A program made the translations under genes and the position numbers. The notes under the pieces were generated by a model that made no database searches, had not been told where the DNA came from, and was given only the letters and a program-made list of their open reading frames with translations. Below, in pieces: positions 52,939 through 62,044 of a DNA stretch of 64,000 bases. This stretch comes from SCGC-AAA076-P13 sp963926355. Lineage in GTDB: Bacteria; Pseudomonadota; Gammaproteobacteria; Magnimaribacterales; D2472. How positions within the stretch are numbered: position 1 is the first letter of the stretch; each line of letters opens with the position of its first letter. The stretch is taken from NCBI GenBank assembly GCA_963926355.1, contig CAWUWW010000003.1, positions 52,970-116,969 of the forward strand. Direction: 5' to 3'.

Positions 52939-53770
52939 AGATAATAAAATTCTTAACAGAGGCCTAGACGCACTTTTAGGAAGCAGCAGCTCTAATCAAC
53001 GAACTGTAAAGGATATAGATGTTGATAATATTAACCCAGGAAGGTTTCAACCCAGAGCAAATTTTGATGAAACTAAGCTAGAAGAGCTAACAAATTCTAT
53101 TCAGATGCACGGCATCATCTCCCCCATTCTGGTAAGAGAGCTCGGATTAAATAAATATGAAGTTATAGCTGGCGAAAGAAGACTAAGGGCTTCAAAAAAA
53201 GCTGGGTTAAAAACAATACCCTGTTTGGTTGATCAAAAAAAAGACCAAGATGCTCTTGAGTCAGCTTTGATAGAGAACCTTCAAAGAGAAGACCTTAACG
53301 CAGTTGAGGAAGCCCGTGGTTACGATAGATTGAAAAGAGAGTTTGGGCTTACCCAAGATGATGTTGCAAAATCTACCGGCAAAGCGAGAAGTACTATTGC
53401 AAACTCTATAAGATTACTATCTTTACCTGCAAAAGTTTTAGATCTTCTGTCTTCTGGGCAAATTGAAAAAGGCCATGCAAAACTCCTGGCATCACTTAAC
53501 CCCTCAGAGGCTGAAGCAGCAGCACAAAATATTATAAAAAACAAACTCACAGTTAAAGATTTAAGCAATCTCTCAAATAAAAAAAGCAACAACAAGGCGC
53601 TATTAAAAAAAACCAAAGACACAGACCTTTTAAACATAGAACAAGAAATGTCAGAGGGTTTTGGGCATAAAATAGAAATTGAAGCAAAGACCAAAAAATC
53701 AGGAAAAGTATCCATTTCGTACAGCACTTCAGATGAACTAGAAAATATTATTTCAAAACTAATAAACTAA
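52931..53770 (+). CDS. parB: Chromosome partitioning protein ParB (Spo0J)
   Basis: CTP-dependent DNA clamp that loads at parS. It is 279 residues. The N-terminal NTP domain includes GIISPILVRE and the arginine patch GERRLRASKKAG; ALIENLQREDLNAVEEA follows; the helix-turn-helix (LTQDDVAKSTGKARSTIANSIR) binds parS; a basic linker and a C-terminal dimerisation region end the protein. A matching parS site lies at 42544 within recF. Confidence 0.95.
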   Translation: MSEDNKILNRGLDALLGSSSSNQRTVKDIDVDNINPGRFQPRANFDETKLEELTNSIQMHGIISPILVRELGLNKYEVIAGERRLRASKKAGLKTIPCLVDQKKDQDALESALIENLQREDLNAVEEARGYDRLKREFGLTQDDVAKSTGKARSTIANSIRLLSLPAKVLDLLSSGQIEKGHAKLLASLNPSEAEAAAQNIIKNKLTVKDLSNLSNKKSNNKALLKKTKDTDLLNIEQEMSEGFGHKIEIEAKTKKSGKVSISYSTSDELENIISKLIN

Positions 53771-53799
53771 CTAAATAAATCTTAAAATTAATCATCAAA

Positions 53800-53832
53800 C
53801 ACCTTGTTTCTAAGGTGATATATTTCTATAAT
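53800..53832 (+). promoter_or_regulatory. atp operon promoter overlapping a hairpin
   Basis: TTGTTT (53804-53809), 17 bases, then a perfect TATAAT (53827-53832) form a good sigma-70 promoter about 34 bases before atpI. The -35 element is part of a perfect 6-base hairpin, CACCTT (53800-53805) and AAGGTG (53812-53817) around GTTTCT. The stem is followed by an A/T stretch and may also end parB transcription. Hairpin termination is inference. Confidence 0.6.
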
Positions 53833-53866
53833 TCCCGCCAACTAGTTCATAAAGAAAATTTAAAAC

Positions 53867-54178
53867 TTGAATCCTTTAAAAAATTTAAAGAATATATCAG
53901 CGATTATTACTATCCCAGTAAGTATTTATATTGATATAAGCCTTTTTATGATTATTTCAGCATACACTTCAGCGCTTTATTTTACCTACCTTCTTGGAAA
54001 TAAAATTAATAATGAGTCTGTTTATATATCCTATAACTGGTCAGCTAAATGGGTTCTTTTTTCAGCATTTCTGGTAGTAACTATTTCTAATTTTCCAGAG
54101 ATCTATTTTTACGCGATGACATTTTTTATTGTGTTGAACCTTTTCTTTAAACCTACTTCAAAAATGGTGACAGCATAA
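53867..54178 (+). CDS. atpI: ATP synthase protein I (AtpI-like)
   Basis: A 103-residue protein with about four membrane helices, encoded just before atpB as atpI is elsewhere. AtpI is an accessory factor for assembly of the c ring. Sequence similarity is not strong and the call rests on size, topology and position. The TTG at 53867 gives the longest product; an internal ATG at codon 29 is an alternative. It overlaps atpB by one base (TAATG). Confidence 0.65.
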   Translation: MNPLKNLKNISAIITIPVSIYIDISLFMIISAYTSALYFTYLLGNKINNESVYISYNWSAKWVLFSAFLVVTISNFPEIYFYAMTFFIVLNLFFKPTSKMVTA

Positions 54179-55134
54179 TGGCATCAACATACGGAGTAGA
54201 GCATATAGTTGGAGCTGCCTGTCGTGAACCAGAATTAACAGTTACTGGTTATATCCAACATCATCTTACAAACCTTACCCTTGGTAGACTCCCATACGAA
54301 TCAGAGGTTTGGACTTGTAACACAGAAAGCTATGTTTGGGATCTTCCTAAGGTTGTCCCTGCAGATACATGGACCTTTGCCCATGGTTCTAGTCAAGCAG
54401 CCGATATGGGTTTTTGGGCTCTTCATGTAGATTCCATAGGTTGGTCAATTTTTCTCGGAATGGTTTTTATTACAGTCTTTAGATTTGCTATTGCAAAAAA
54501 TACGGATACACCAACAGGGCTACAAAACTTTGTAGAGATGTGTGTAGAGTTTGTTAATGATAACGTTCAGAGTATATTCACCTCAGCTAAAAATCCTCTA
54601 ATAGGCCCTTTAGCACTAACTATTATGGTTTGGGTATTTTTAATGAATTTAATGGATCTGGTACCAGTAGATTTCCTACCAGAACTAGCCAAAGCAGCTG
54701 GACTAGAGTACTTTAAGGTTGTTCCAACAACAGACCCCAACATTACATTGGGAATGGCCCTTGGTGTTTTTATTTTAATTATTTATTACAGCATTACAGT
54801 TAAAGGGTTTAAAAACTTTGTAGCCGAACTAACACTTCACCCTTTTGGAAAATACTTAATACCAGTTAACTTTCTTTTAGAAATGGTTAACTTTATAGCT
54901 AAACCAATATCTCTAGGCCTAAGACTTTTTGGAAATCTATATGCTGGAGAGATGATATTTATTCTTATTGCACTAATGTTATTCTTTAGCTCTTTTGCAA
55001 TTGGTATGATGGGTTTTGGTTTGCATTTATTATGGGCACTATTTCATATTTTGATATTAGCCCTACAGTCGTTTATTTTTATGGTGTTAACTATTGTTTA
55101 TTTAGCAATGGCGCACGAAACAGAAGATCATTAA
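54178..55134 (+). CDS. atpB: ATP synthase Fo subunit a
   Basis: Stator channel subunit that passes protons to the c ring. It is 318 residues against about 271 in E. coli; the extra residues are at the N-terminus and in the first periplasmic loop (ESEVWTCNTESYVWDLPKVV region). The core is standard: LALTIMVWVFLMNLMDLVPV, LTLHPFGKY, and PISLGLRLFGNLYAGEMIF with the essential arginine. It ends with LTIVYLAMAHE. Confidence 0.95.
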   Translation: MASTYGVEHIVGAACREPELTVTGYIQHHLTNLTLGRLPYESEVWTCNTESYVWDLPKVVPADTWTFAHGSSQAADMGFWALHVDSIGWSIFLGMVFITVFRFAIAKNTDTPTGLQNFVEMCVEFVNDNVQSIFTSAKNPLIGPLALTIMVWVFLMNLMDLVPVDFLPELAKAAGLEYFKVVPTTDPNITLGMALGVFILIIYYSITVKGFKNFVAELTLHPFGKYLIPVNFLLEMVNFIAKPISLGLRLFGNLYAGEMIFILIALMLFFSSFAIGMMGFGLHLLWALFHILILALQSFIFMVLTIVYLAMAHETEDH

Positions 55135-55164
55135 TAGATCTGATTAACTTGAAAGGAGAGTGAT

Positions 55165-55389
55165 ATGGAAGATTTAAATATATTAGCCGCAGCGGTAATC
55201 GTTGGACTTGGAGCCGTTGGAGCTGCTATTGGAGTGGGTGTTTTAGGAAGTAAGTACATCGAAGGTGTTGCAAGACAGCCTGAATTAATACCATTACTTA
55301 GAACTCAGTTTTTTATTGTTATGGGTCTTGTTGATGCTGTACCAATGATCGGTGTTGGTCTTGGTATGTACATGCTTTTTGCTATATAA
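55165..55389 (+). CDS. atpE: ATP synthase Fo subunit c
   Basis: Proteolipid of the rotating ring. It is 74 residues, two membrane helices around the polar loop ARQPELIP. The proton-carrying acid is D57 in MGLVDAVPMIGVGLGMY, in the position of E. coli D61. The sodium-binding residue set is not evident, so proton coupling is likely. A strong GAAAGGAG-type site precedes the ATG (AAGGAGAG). Confidence 0.96.
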   Translation: MEDLNILAAAVIVGLGAVGAAIGVGVLGSKYIEGVARQPELIPLLRTQFFIVMGLVDAVPMIGVGLGMYMLFAI

Positions 55390-55395
55390 AAAAAC

Positions 55396-55866
55396 ATGAA
55401 TATTAACGCCACCCTGATTGCCCAGGCACTAGTTTTTGTAGTGTTTGTAGCTATATGCTGGAAATACGTATGGCCTCCAATCATCTCAATTATGGAAGAG
55501 AGAGAAAAAAGAATCTCGGATGGTTTGGAAGCGGCAAAAAAAGCAGATGATTCATTGGAAGAGGCAAAATTAGCCTTTGATAAAGAACTGAATCAAGCAA
55601 AAACAGAGGCAGCTGGAATTCTTGAAAAAGCTAATGCAAGAGCATCTCAAATTGTGGGAGATGCATCATCTAAAGCAGAAGCAGAAGCAGAGAAAATAAT
55701 GACCTCAGCATCTACAACCATTGAAAATGAAACCAACAAAGCCAAGGAAGAGTTAAGACAGCAAATGTCCGAGATTATTATTGATACAACTCAAAAAATT
55801 CTAGGCGATGAAATATCTCCAGAAAAGCATGACGCTATTCTTAAAAAGGCAGCAGAGGAGCTATAG
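55396..55866 (+). CDS. atpF: ATP synthase Fo subunit b
   Basis: Peripheral stalk subunit. It is 156 residues: one N-terminal membrane helix (LIAQALVFVVFVAICWKYVW) followed by a long charged coiled coil from about residue 30 to 140. WPPIISIMEEREKRI just after the membrane is the conserved segment. It lies 6 bases after atpE. Confidence 0.95.
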   Translation: MNINATLIAQALVFVVFVAICWKYVWPPIISIMEEREKRISDGLEAAKKADDSLEEAKLAFDKELNQAKTEAAGILEKANARASQIVGDASSKAEAEAEKIMTSASTTIENETNKAKEELRQQMSEIIIDTTQKILGDEISPEKHDAILKKAAEEL

Positions 55867-55869
55867 ATA

Positions 55870-56406
55870 ATGATTGAGTTAACTCCACTAGCAAGACCTT
55901 ATGCAAAAGCCTTGTTTGCATCTGCTCTTGAGATTGAGAAATTAGAAGAGATGGCTAATGAATTAAAAATCATGGCTATTGCTTCTGAGTCGGTGGAGGT
56001 AACTAATACTATCGAAAACCCAACCCTATCCAGACAGCAACTTGTTGATATATTGGTTAATCTGTTTGATGAGAGCATTACAGACATATCTAAAAGACTT
56101 CTTTCTATCTTGGCAGAAAATAAGAGACTAAATCTCCTTCAGCCAATTTATTCTATTTATCAAGAGCTGCTCCAAAGACATAAAGAACAGAATTCTATTG
56201 AGGTGTTTGTGGCAAAAACTCCTAGTGACGAAGCCAGAGAGGGTATTGAGAAAAAACTTAGATCCTCATACGGCGACGATGCGAATATACATTTTTCAGA
56301 AGACCCAAAGTTAATGGGCGGTTTATCTATAAAGGTAGGCGATGAAACACTAGATCTTTCCATTAGGGGAAAGGTTAATAAGCTTGTAAACCAATTAAAT
56401 TTTTAA
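55870..56406 (+). CDS. atpH: ATP synthase F1 subunit delta
   Basis: Links the peripheral stalk to the top of F1. It is 178 residues. The N-terminal helical domain begins LARPYAKALFASA, the usual start of the family. The C-terminal part contains DPKLMGGLSIKVGDETLDLS, matching the GG-x-IRxGDxVxDxS signature. It is 3 bases after atpF. Confidence 0.95.
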   Translation: MIELTPLARPYAKALFASALEIEKLEEMANELKIMAIASESVEVTNTIENPTLSRQQLVDILVNLFDESITDISKRLLSILAENKRLNLLQPIYSIYQELLQRHKEQNSIEVFVAKTPSDEAREGIEKKLRSSYGDDANIHFSEDPKLMGGLSIKVGDETLDLSIRGKVNKLVNQLNF

Positions 56407-56415
56407 GGTGAAAAA

Positions 56416-57960
56416 ATGAGTCAATTAAACCCATCAGAAATTTCCAGCGTATTAAAAGAAAAAATCGCTGGTCTTGATCTTTCAGCAGAAAGAAAAAATG
56501 AAGGCATTATCGTCAGTGTTTCTGACGGAATTGTAAGAATACATGGCATGGGTGATGTTATGTATGGAGAGATAATAGAGTTTGAGAATGGTACAAAAGG
56601 AATGGCTCTTAACTTAGAGCAAGATTCAGTTGGTGCCGTTGTTCTAGGTGATTATTTAGACCTTGTCGAAGGACAAAAAGTTGTTTGTACAGGAAAGGTT
56701 TTAGAAGTACCTGTTGGCGAGGCTTTACTTGGAAGAGTGGTTAATACTTTAGGTGTTCCAATTGACGGCAAGGGTGAAATAAAAGCAGAAAGAATGGCCC
56801 CTGTTGAAGTTGTTGCTCCTGGGGTTATTGCTCGTCAATCAGTTGATCAGCCAGTCCAAATTGGATTAAAGGCTGTTGATGCCATGGTGCCAATTGGAAG
56901 AGGACAAAGAGAACTTATTATCGGAGATAGACAAACAGGTAAAACAGCTGTTGCTATTGATGCAATCATTAACCAAAAAGGCACAGGCGTTAAATGTATA
57001 TATGTTGCTATAGGGCAAAAACAGTCTACCGTAGCCAATGTTGTTAGAAAATTAGAAGAATATGGAGCTATGGAGCATACGATTGTTGTTTCAGCTACAG
57101 CTGCAGACCCAGCTCCCATGCAATATTTATCAGCTTATTCAGGATGCTCAATGGGAGAGTATTTCAGAGATAAAGGTGAAGACGCCTTAATCGTATATGA
57201 CGATCTTTCAAAACAAGCTGTTGCATATAGACAGGTTTCTTTACTATTAAAAAGGCCTCCTGGAAGGGAAGCTTATCCTGGAGATGTTTTCTATCTTCAC
57301 TCAAGACTTTTGGAAAGAGCAGCCAGAGTCAATGCTGAATATGTTGAAAAAGCTACCGGCGGAAAAGTAAAAGGAAAAACAGGTTCTTTAACAGCTCTTC
57401 CTATTATTGAAACATTAGCCGGGGACGTATCAGCATTCGTTCCAACCAACGTAATTTCAATTACAGATGGGCAGATTTATCTAGAAACAGAATTATTTAA
57501 TTCAGGTATCAGGCCTGCTATTAACCCAGGTCTTTCAGTGTCCAGGGTTGGCGGGGCTGCGCAAACTAAGATAATGAAAAAATTAGCCGGTGGCGTAAGA
57601 ACTGCTTTAGCTCAATATCGTGAATTAGCAGCATTCTCACAGTTTGCCTCTGATTTAGACGACGCTACTAAATTGCAGCTTGCAAACGGTAAGGCATTTA
57701 CTGAGCTTTTAAAACAGAAACAATATGCTCCTATGAGTGTTGCGCAACAGGCATTAAGCTTGTTTGCTGCTGACAGAGGGTATATGGGTGACGTTGAAGT
57801 TGATAAAATCTTAGCCTTTGAAGAAGCCTTGCACGGCTACCTAACTTCAGAGAAAGCTGAGTTAGAGCAACAAATTAATACAACAGGCGATTGGAATGAA
57901 GACATTGAAGGTCAATTCACAGCCCTTGTTGAAGACTTTAAGAAAACACAAACTTTTTAA
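56416..57960 (+). CDS. atpA: ATP synthase F1 subunit alpha
   Basis: Non-catalytic nucleotide-binding subunit, 514 residues. N-terminal barrel with VSDGIVRIHGM, Walker A GDRQTGKTA near residue 172, ALIVYDDLSKQAVAYR as Walker B, and the ATP-synthase signature PAINPGLSVSRVGGAAQ with the arginine finger. Full length. It is the fifth of the structural genes in the usual BEFHAGDC order. Confidence 0.97.
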   Translation: MSQLNPSEISSVLKEKIAGLDLSAERKNEGIIVSVSDGIVRIHGMGDVMYGEIIEFENGTKGMALNLEQDSVGAVVLGDYLDLVEGQKVVCTGKVLEVPVGEALLGRVVNTLGVPIDGKGEIKAERMAPVEVVAPGVIARQSVDQPVQIGLKAVDAMVPIGRGQRELIIGDRQTGKTAVAIDAIINQKGTGVKCIYVAIGQKQSTVANVVRKLEEYGAMEHTIVVSATAADPAPMQYLSAYSGCSMGEYFRDKGEDALIVYDDLSKQAVAYRQVSLLLKRPPGREAYPGDVFYLHSRLLERAARVNAEYVEKATGGKVKGKTGSLTALPIIETLAGDVSAFVPTNVISITDGQIYLETELFNSGIRPAINPGLSVSRVGGAAQTKIMKKLAGGVRTALAQYRELAAFSQFASDLDDATKLQLANGKAFTELLKQKQYAPMSVAQQALSLFAADRGYMGDVEVDKILAFEEALHGYLTSEKAELEQQINTTGDWNEDIEGQFTALVEDFKKTQTF

Positions 57961-57972
57961 TTTATAAAAGAA

Positions 57973-58836
57973 ATGGCTAACACTAAAGAAGTAAGAAAGC
58001 AGATTGCGAGCATTAAGGGCACGCAAAAGATTACTTCAGCTATGGAGATGGTTGCTGCGAGTAAGATGAAAAAAACTCAAGACAGCATGCTTGAAGGAAG
58101 GCCTTATTCTTTAAAAATTAAAGATGTAATAACCCACATAGCATCCGCTAGCTCAGAGTATCCACATCCCTTTTACCAAGAAAGAACTCCTAAAAAAGCT
58201 TGTTTTATTGTTATCTCATCGGATAAAGGCTTATGTGGTGGCTTAAACACTAATTTATTTAGACAGGTAATAAATAAATCAGCTGAATTAAATAAAGAGG
58301 GCATAGAATCATGCTTTGCTTTAGTTGGAACAAAAGCAGCTTCATTCTTTAAGGGCGTTGGCGGTCAGGTTGTAGCTGTTGCAGACAAGCTTGGTGATAA
58401 ACCAAACCCAGATGATCTTATTGGGCTAACGAAAGTTGCTCTAGATATGCACAAGAACGGGGATATTGATCAAGTTTATCTATGCTCAAATAGTTTTATA
58501 AATACTATGACGCAAAAGCCAGGCGTTCAGCAGTTAATCCCATTAGCTCCAGCTGAACAAGATGAGTTAATCTCAACTCACTGGGACTATATTTATGAAC
58601 CAGAAGCAAAAGAACTTTTAGATGGCTTGCTAACCAGGTACATAGAGTCCTTGGTTTATCAGGCAGTGGTAGAAAATAATGCCTGTGAACAAGCGGCAAA
58701 AATGATTGCCATGAAAAGTGCAACGGATAATGCAGGTGATTTGATTAAAGAATTAGAACTTTTATATAACAACGTAAGACAAGCGGCTATTACTCAGGAA
58801 CTTTCTGAGATAGTTGGCGGCGCAGCAGCAGTTTAA
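57973..58836 (+). CDS. atpG: ATP synthase F1 subunit gamma
   Basis: Central rotor shaft, 287 residues. The N-terminal helix starts KEVRKQIASIKGTQKITSAM and the C-terminal helix contains KSATDNAGDLIKELELLYNN then RQAAITQELSEIVGGA, both family-typical. The middle carries SSDKGLCGGLNTN. It lies 12 bases after atpA. Confidence 0.96.
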   Translation: MANTKEVRKQIASIKGTQKITSAMEMVAASKMKKTQDSMLEGRPYSLKIKDVITHIASASSEYPHPFYQERTPKKACFIVISSDKGLCGGLNTNLFRQVINKSAELNKEGIESCFALVGTKAASFFKGVGGQVVAVADKLGDKPNPDDLIGLTKVALDMHKNGDIDQVYLCSNSFINTMTQKPGVQQLIPLAPAEQDELISTHWDYIYEPEAKELLDGLLTRYIESLVYQAVVENNACEQAAKMIAMKSATDNAGDLIKELELLYNNVRQAAITQELSEIVGGAAAV

Positions 58837-58846
58837 GGAGAAAATT

Positions 58847-60244
58847 ATGAGCAACGGATTAGTTACACAGATTATTGGAGCGGTTATCGATGTCGAATTT
58901 GACAAAGATAATATTCCAAAGATATATGAAGCTTTATTGATTGACGAGAATGGAACAACCCTTGAAGTTCAACAGCAATTAGGCGACGGTATTGTTAGAA
59001 CAATTGCCATGGGAGTAACCGAGGGTCTTAAAAGAGGCTTAGTTGTTTCAAGAACAAACGCACCCATATCAGTTCCCGTTGGAGAGAAAACATTGGGAAG
59101 AATTATGGATGTTCTAGGGAACCCTATAGACGAAAAAGGACCTATAGGCGAACAAGAAAGAATGCCAATTCACAGAAAGCCCCCTAGTTACACAGATCAA
59201 TCTTCATCTAATGAGCTCTTAGAAACCGGTATTAAAGTTATCGATCTAATGTGTCCATTTGCTAAAGGTGGAAAAGTTGGACTATTCGGAGGAGCGGGTG
59301 TTGGCAAGACAGTTAACATGATGGAGCTAATTAACAATATCGCTTTACAGCATTCAGGACTTTCTGTTTTCACCGGAGTTGGAGAAAGAACCAGAGAAGG
59401 TAATGATTTTTATTACGAAATGCAGGAGTCTGGAGTTGTAAACGTAGAGAACCCAGAAATGTCAAAAGTTGCCATGGTTTACGGCCAAATGAATGAGCCT
59501 CCAGGAAATAGATTAAGAGTGGCCTTAACAGGTCTTACAATGGCTGAGAAATTTAGGGATGATGGAAAAGATGTTCTTTTATTCATTGATAATATCTACC
59601 GTTATACATTAGCCGGTGTTGAAGTATCAGCCCTTTTAGGAAGAATGCCTTCAGCAGTTGGATACCAGCCAACGCTAGCTGAAGAAATGGGCGCGCTTCA
59701 AGAAAGAATCACATCAACCAAGTCAGGATCAATTACTTCGATCCAGGCTGTTTATGTTCCAGCTGATGATTTAACAGACCCATCTCCAGCAACTACTTTT
59801 GCTCATTTGGATGCAACAGTTGTTCTATCAAGACAGATATCAGAATTAGGTATTTATCCTGCTGTAGATCCTTTGGATTCTACAAGCAGACAGCTAGATC
59901 CTTTTGTGGTTGGTGAAGAGCATTACGCAGTAGCCCAGGGAGTTCAAAAAATATTACAAAGATATAATGAACTTAAAGATATCATCGCTATTCTCGGAAT
60001 GGATGAGTTATCAGAAGAAGATAAAGGGTTGGTTGCAAGAGCTCGTAAAGCTCAGAAATTCTTATCACAACCATTCTTTGTTGCTGAAATATTTACAGGA
60101 ACACCAGGTAAATATGTATCACTTGAAGATACTATTAAAGCATTCAAAGGTTTGCTAGCAGGGGATTACGACCACCTTCCAGAACAAGCCTTCTATATGG
60201 TTGGAACCATTGAAGAGGCAGTAGAAAAGGCTAAAACTCTATAA
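58847..60244 (+). CDS. atpD: ATP synthase F1 subunit beta
   Basis: Catalytic subunit, 465 residues. Walker A is GGAGVGKTV, followed by GVGERTREGNDFY with the catalytic glutamate; VLLFIDNIYRYT is Walker B; the signature PAVDPLDSTSR lies in the C-terminal half. The ATG at 58847 follows AAGGAG by 7 bases; the open frame reaches back into atpG but that extension is not family sequence. Confidence 0.97.
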   Translation: MSNGLVTQIIGAVIDVEFDKDNIPKIYEALLIDENGTTLEVQQQLGDGIVRTIAMGVTEGLKRGLVVSRTNAPISVPVGEKTLGRIMDVLGNPIDEKGPIGEQERMPIHRKPPSYTDQSSSNELLETGIKVIDLMCPFAKGGKVGLFGGAGVGKTVNMMELINNIALQHSGLSVFTGVGERTREGNDFYYEMQESGVVNVENPEMSKVAMVYGQMNEPPGNRLRVALTGLTMAEKFRDDGKDVLLFIDNIYRYTLAGVEVSALLGRMPSAVGYQPTLAEEMGALQERITSTKSGSITSIQAVYVPADDLTDPSPATTFAHLDATVVLSRQISELGIYPAVDPLDSTSRQLDPFVVGEEHYAVAQGVQKILQRYNELKDIIAILGMDELSEEDKGLVARARKAQKFLSQPFFVAEIFTGTPGKYVSLEDTIKAFKGLLAGDYDHLPEQAFYMVGTIEEAVEKAKTL

Positions 60245-60246
60245 GT

Positions 60247-60660
60247 ATGAGTACTATTAAGATCAGTATAGTGTCCTCTAGTGAGGAAATTTATTCCGGT
60301 GAAGCTACTATGGTTTTCGCTACAGGATCACTTGGTGAGCTTGGTATTGCCCCTGGACATACACCTCTTCTAACAGGATTAGCTCCAGGACCGGTGAGAG
60401 TTAAAAACGGTTCAGAAGAAGAGACTTTTTATTGTTCAGGAGGATTTATAGAAATCCAGCCCGATCTAGTAACCGTGCTATCAGATACAGCCGAAAGAGC
60501 AGACAGCCTAGATGAGTCAGAAGCAATTAAAGCTAAAGAAGCAGCAGAGCAAGATCTTGCCAATAAAGACGCTACTTTAGACTATGCAAAAGCATCAGCC
60601 CAATTGGCCGAAGCTGTGGCAAGACTAAAAACTATTCAAAAACTACGCAAAAACCAGTAA
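60247..60660 (+). CDS. atpC: ATP synthase F1 subunit epsilon
   Basis: Rotor subunit that can inhibit ATP hydrolysis. It is 137 residues: an N-terminal beta sandwich with TGSLGELGIAPGHTPLLTGL and the FYCSGGFIEIQPDLVTVLSD segment, then a C-terminal helical pair (about 90-137) rich in Ala, Glu and Lys. It is 2 bases after atpD and closes the operon; glmU follows 26 bases later. Confidence 0.95.
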   Translation: MSTIKISIVSSSEEIYSGEATMVFATGSLGELGIAPGHTPLLTGLAPGPVRVKNGSEEETFYCSGGFIEIQPDLVTVLSDTAERADSLDESEAIKAKEAAEQDLANKDATLDYAKASAQLAEAVARLKTIQKLRKNQ

Positions 60661-60686
60661 GGTATTCATTTACCTTTAAAAATATT

Positions 60687-62042
60687 GTGAGCGTACATAC
60701 CATAATACTTGCAGCCGGCCACGGCTCAAGAATGAAATCTAATAAAGCCAAAGTTTTGCAGAAGATTGGTGGAACATCTATGCTCGAAAAGATCTGTTAT
60801 ACAGCAGGGGCTGTAAGTTCAGATATAACCCTGGTTGTAGGCTTTGATAAAGAGTCGGTAATAAAAGAATCAAATAACTATAACCTAAACATAACATCAA
60901 GCCTTCAACCCAAACCAATAGGAACAGGCGACGCCGTTAGATGCGGACTTGATAAAGTCCATGACAGTTCAAAGGTCTTAGTTTTGTACGGAGATGTCCC
61001 ACTTATCAAAAAAGAAACTTTACAAAAGTTAATAGCAAGCTCTGATACAGGCCTGTCCATTTTAACAACTGTCCTTGATAACCCTTTTGGTTATGGAAGG
61101 GTAAGGACAAATGATAAGAATGAGGCTCTTGAGATAGTAGAAGAAAAGGATGCAACGGACGAGGAAAGACAAATAAAGGAGATTTTTACAGGAGTTCTCT
61201 GTGGCTCAAAAGCCTTGCTCGAAGAGGGCCTTTCTAAAATAACCAACAGTAATGCAGCCGGAGAATTTTACTTAACAGATTTAGTTTCTATAATTAATGA
61301 AAAAGGTATTAGAATTAACACATACAAAGCTTCTAATGATGAAGTTAAAGGCGCAAACAGCAAACAGGAACTCGAACAACTAGAGACTACTTATAGATCA
61401 ATGAAAGCAGAAGACTTATTTAACAAAGGAATTACTATCACTGACGCATCAAGGCTTGATGTAAGAGGTAATATTGAATGCGGAAAAGATTGCTCTATCG
61501 ATATAAATGTTATTCTCGAGGGGGATATTGTTCTTGGAGACAATGTATCAATTGGCCCTAACTCGATCATTAAGAATACAAGCATTGGAAGCAACACAAA
61601 AATAGAAGCCTTTTCTCATATTGACGGAGCTAAAATAGGAAATAACTGTGTTATCGGACCTTACGCAAGATTGCGAGAGGGCAGTCAAATAGACAATTCA
61701 GCTAAGGTAGGAAATTTTGTAGAAACCAAAAACACAATACTAGGAGAAGGCTCAAAGGCAAACCATTTTACTTACCTGGGTGACACGGTTGTTGGCAAGG
61801 GAACAAATATCGGAGCTGGGACTATTACGTGTAATTATGATGGCACAAATAAACATAAAACATCTATAGGAGATAATAGCTTTATCGGAAGTAATACCTC
61901 TTTAGTAGCTCCTGTAACTGTTGGCTCAGAAGTAACAGTTGCTGCCGGATCAGTTATTACAAAAGATATACCTGATAATGCGCTAGGTTTGGGAAGAGCA
62001 AAACAAGAAAATAAAGAAAACTGGTCTAAGAAAAAGGATTAA
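60687..62042 (+). CDS. glmU: Bifunctional N-acetylglucosamine-1-phosphate uridyltransferase / glucosamine-1-phosphate acetyltransferase
   Basis: Makes UDP-GlcNAc for peptidoglycan and lipopolysaccharide. It is 451 residues. The pyrophosphorylase domain begins IILAAGHGSRMKS and has VLYGDVPLI; a left-handed beta helix of hexapeptide repeats covers about 250-430, with KVGNFVETKN, HFTYLGD and GAGTITCNYDG around the acetyltransferase site. The start is GTG. The atpC-glmU-glmS order is common in gammaproteobacteria. Confidence 0.96.
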   Translation: MSVHTIILAAGHGSRMKSNKAKVLQKIGGTSMLEKICYTAGAVSSDITLVVGFDKESVIKESNNYNLNITSSLQPKPIGTGDAVRCGLDKVHDSSKVLVLYGDVPLIKKETLQKLIASSDTGLSILTTVLDNPFGYGRVRTNDKNEALEIVEEKDATDEERQIKEIFTGVLCGSKALLEEGLSKITNSNAAGEFYLTDLVSIINEKGIRINTYKASNDEVKGANSKQELEQLETTYRSMKAEDLFNKGITITDASRLDVRGNIECGKDCSIDINVILEGDIVLGDNVSIGPNSIIKNTSIGSNTKIEAFSHIDGAKIGNNCVIGPYARLREGSQIDNSAKVGNFVETKNTILGEGSKANHFTYLGDTVVGKGTNIGAGTITCNYDGTNKHKTSIGDNSFIGSNTSLVAPVTVGSEVTVAAGSVITKDIPDNALGLGRAKQENKENWSKKKD

Positions 62043-62044
62043 CT

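Noticed and set aside
58814..58846. Longer N-terminus for atpD reaching into atpG
   Set aside because: AAGGAG lies just before the ATG at 58847 and the family sequence begins there.
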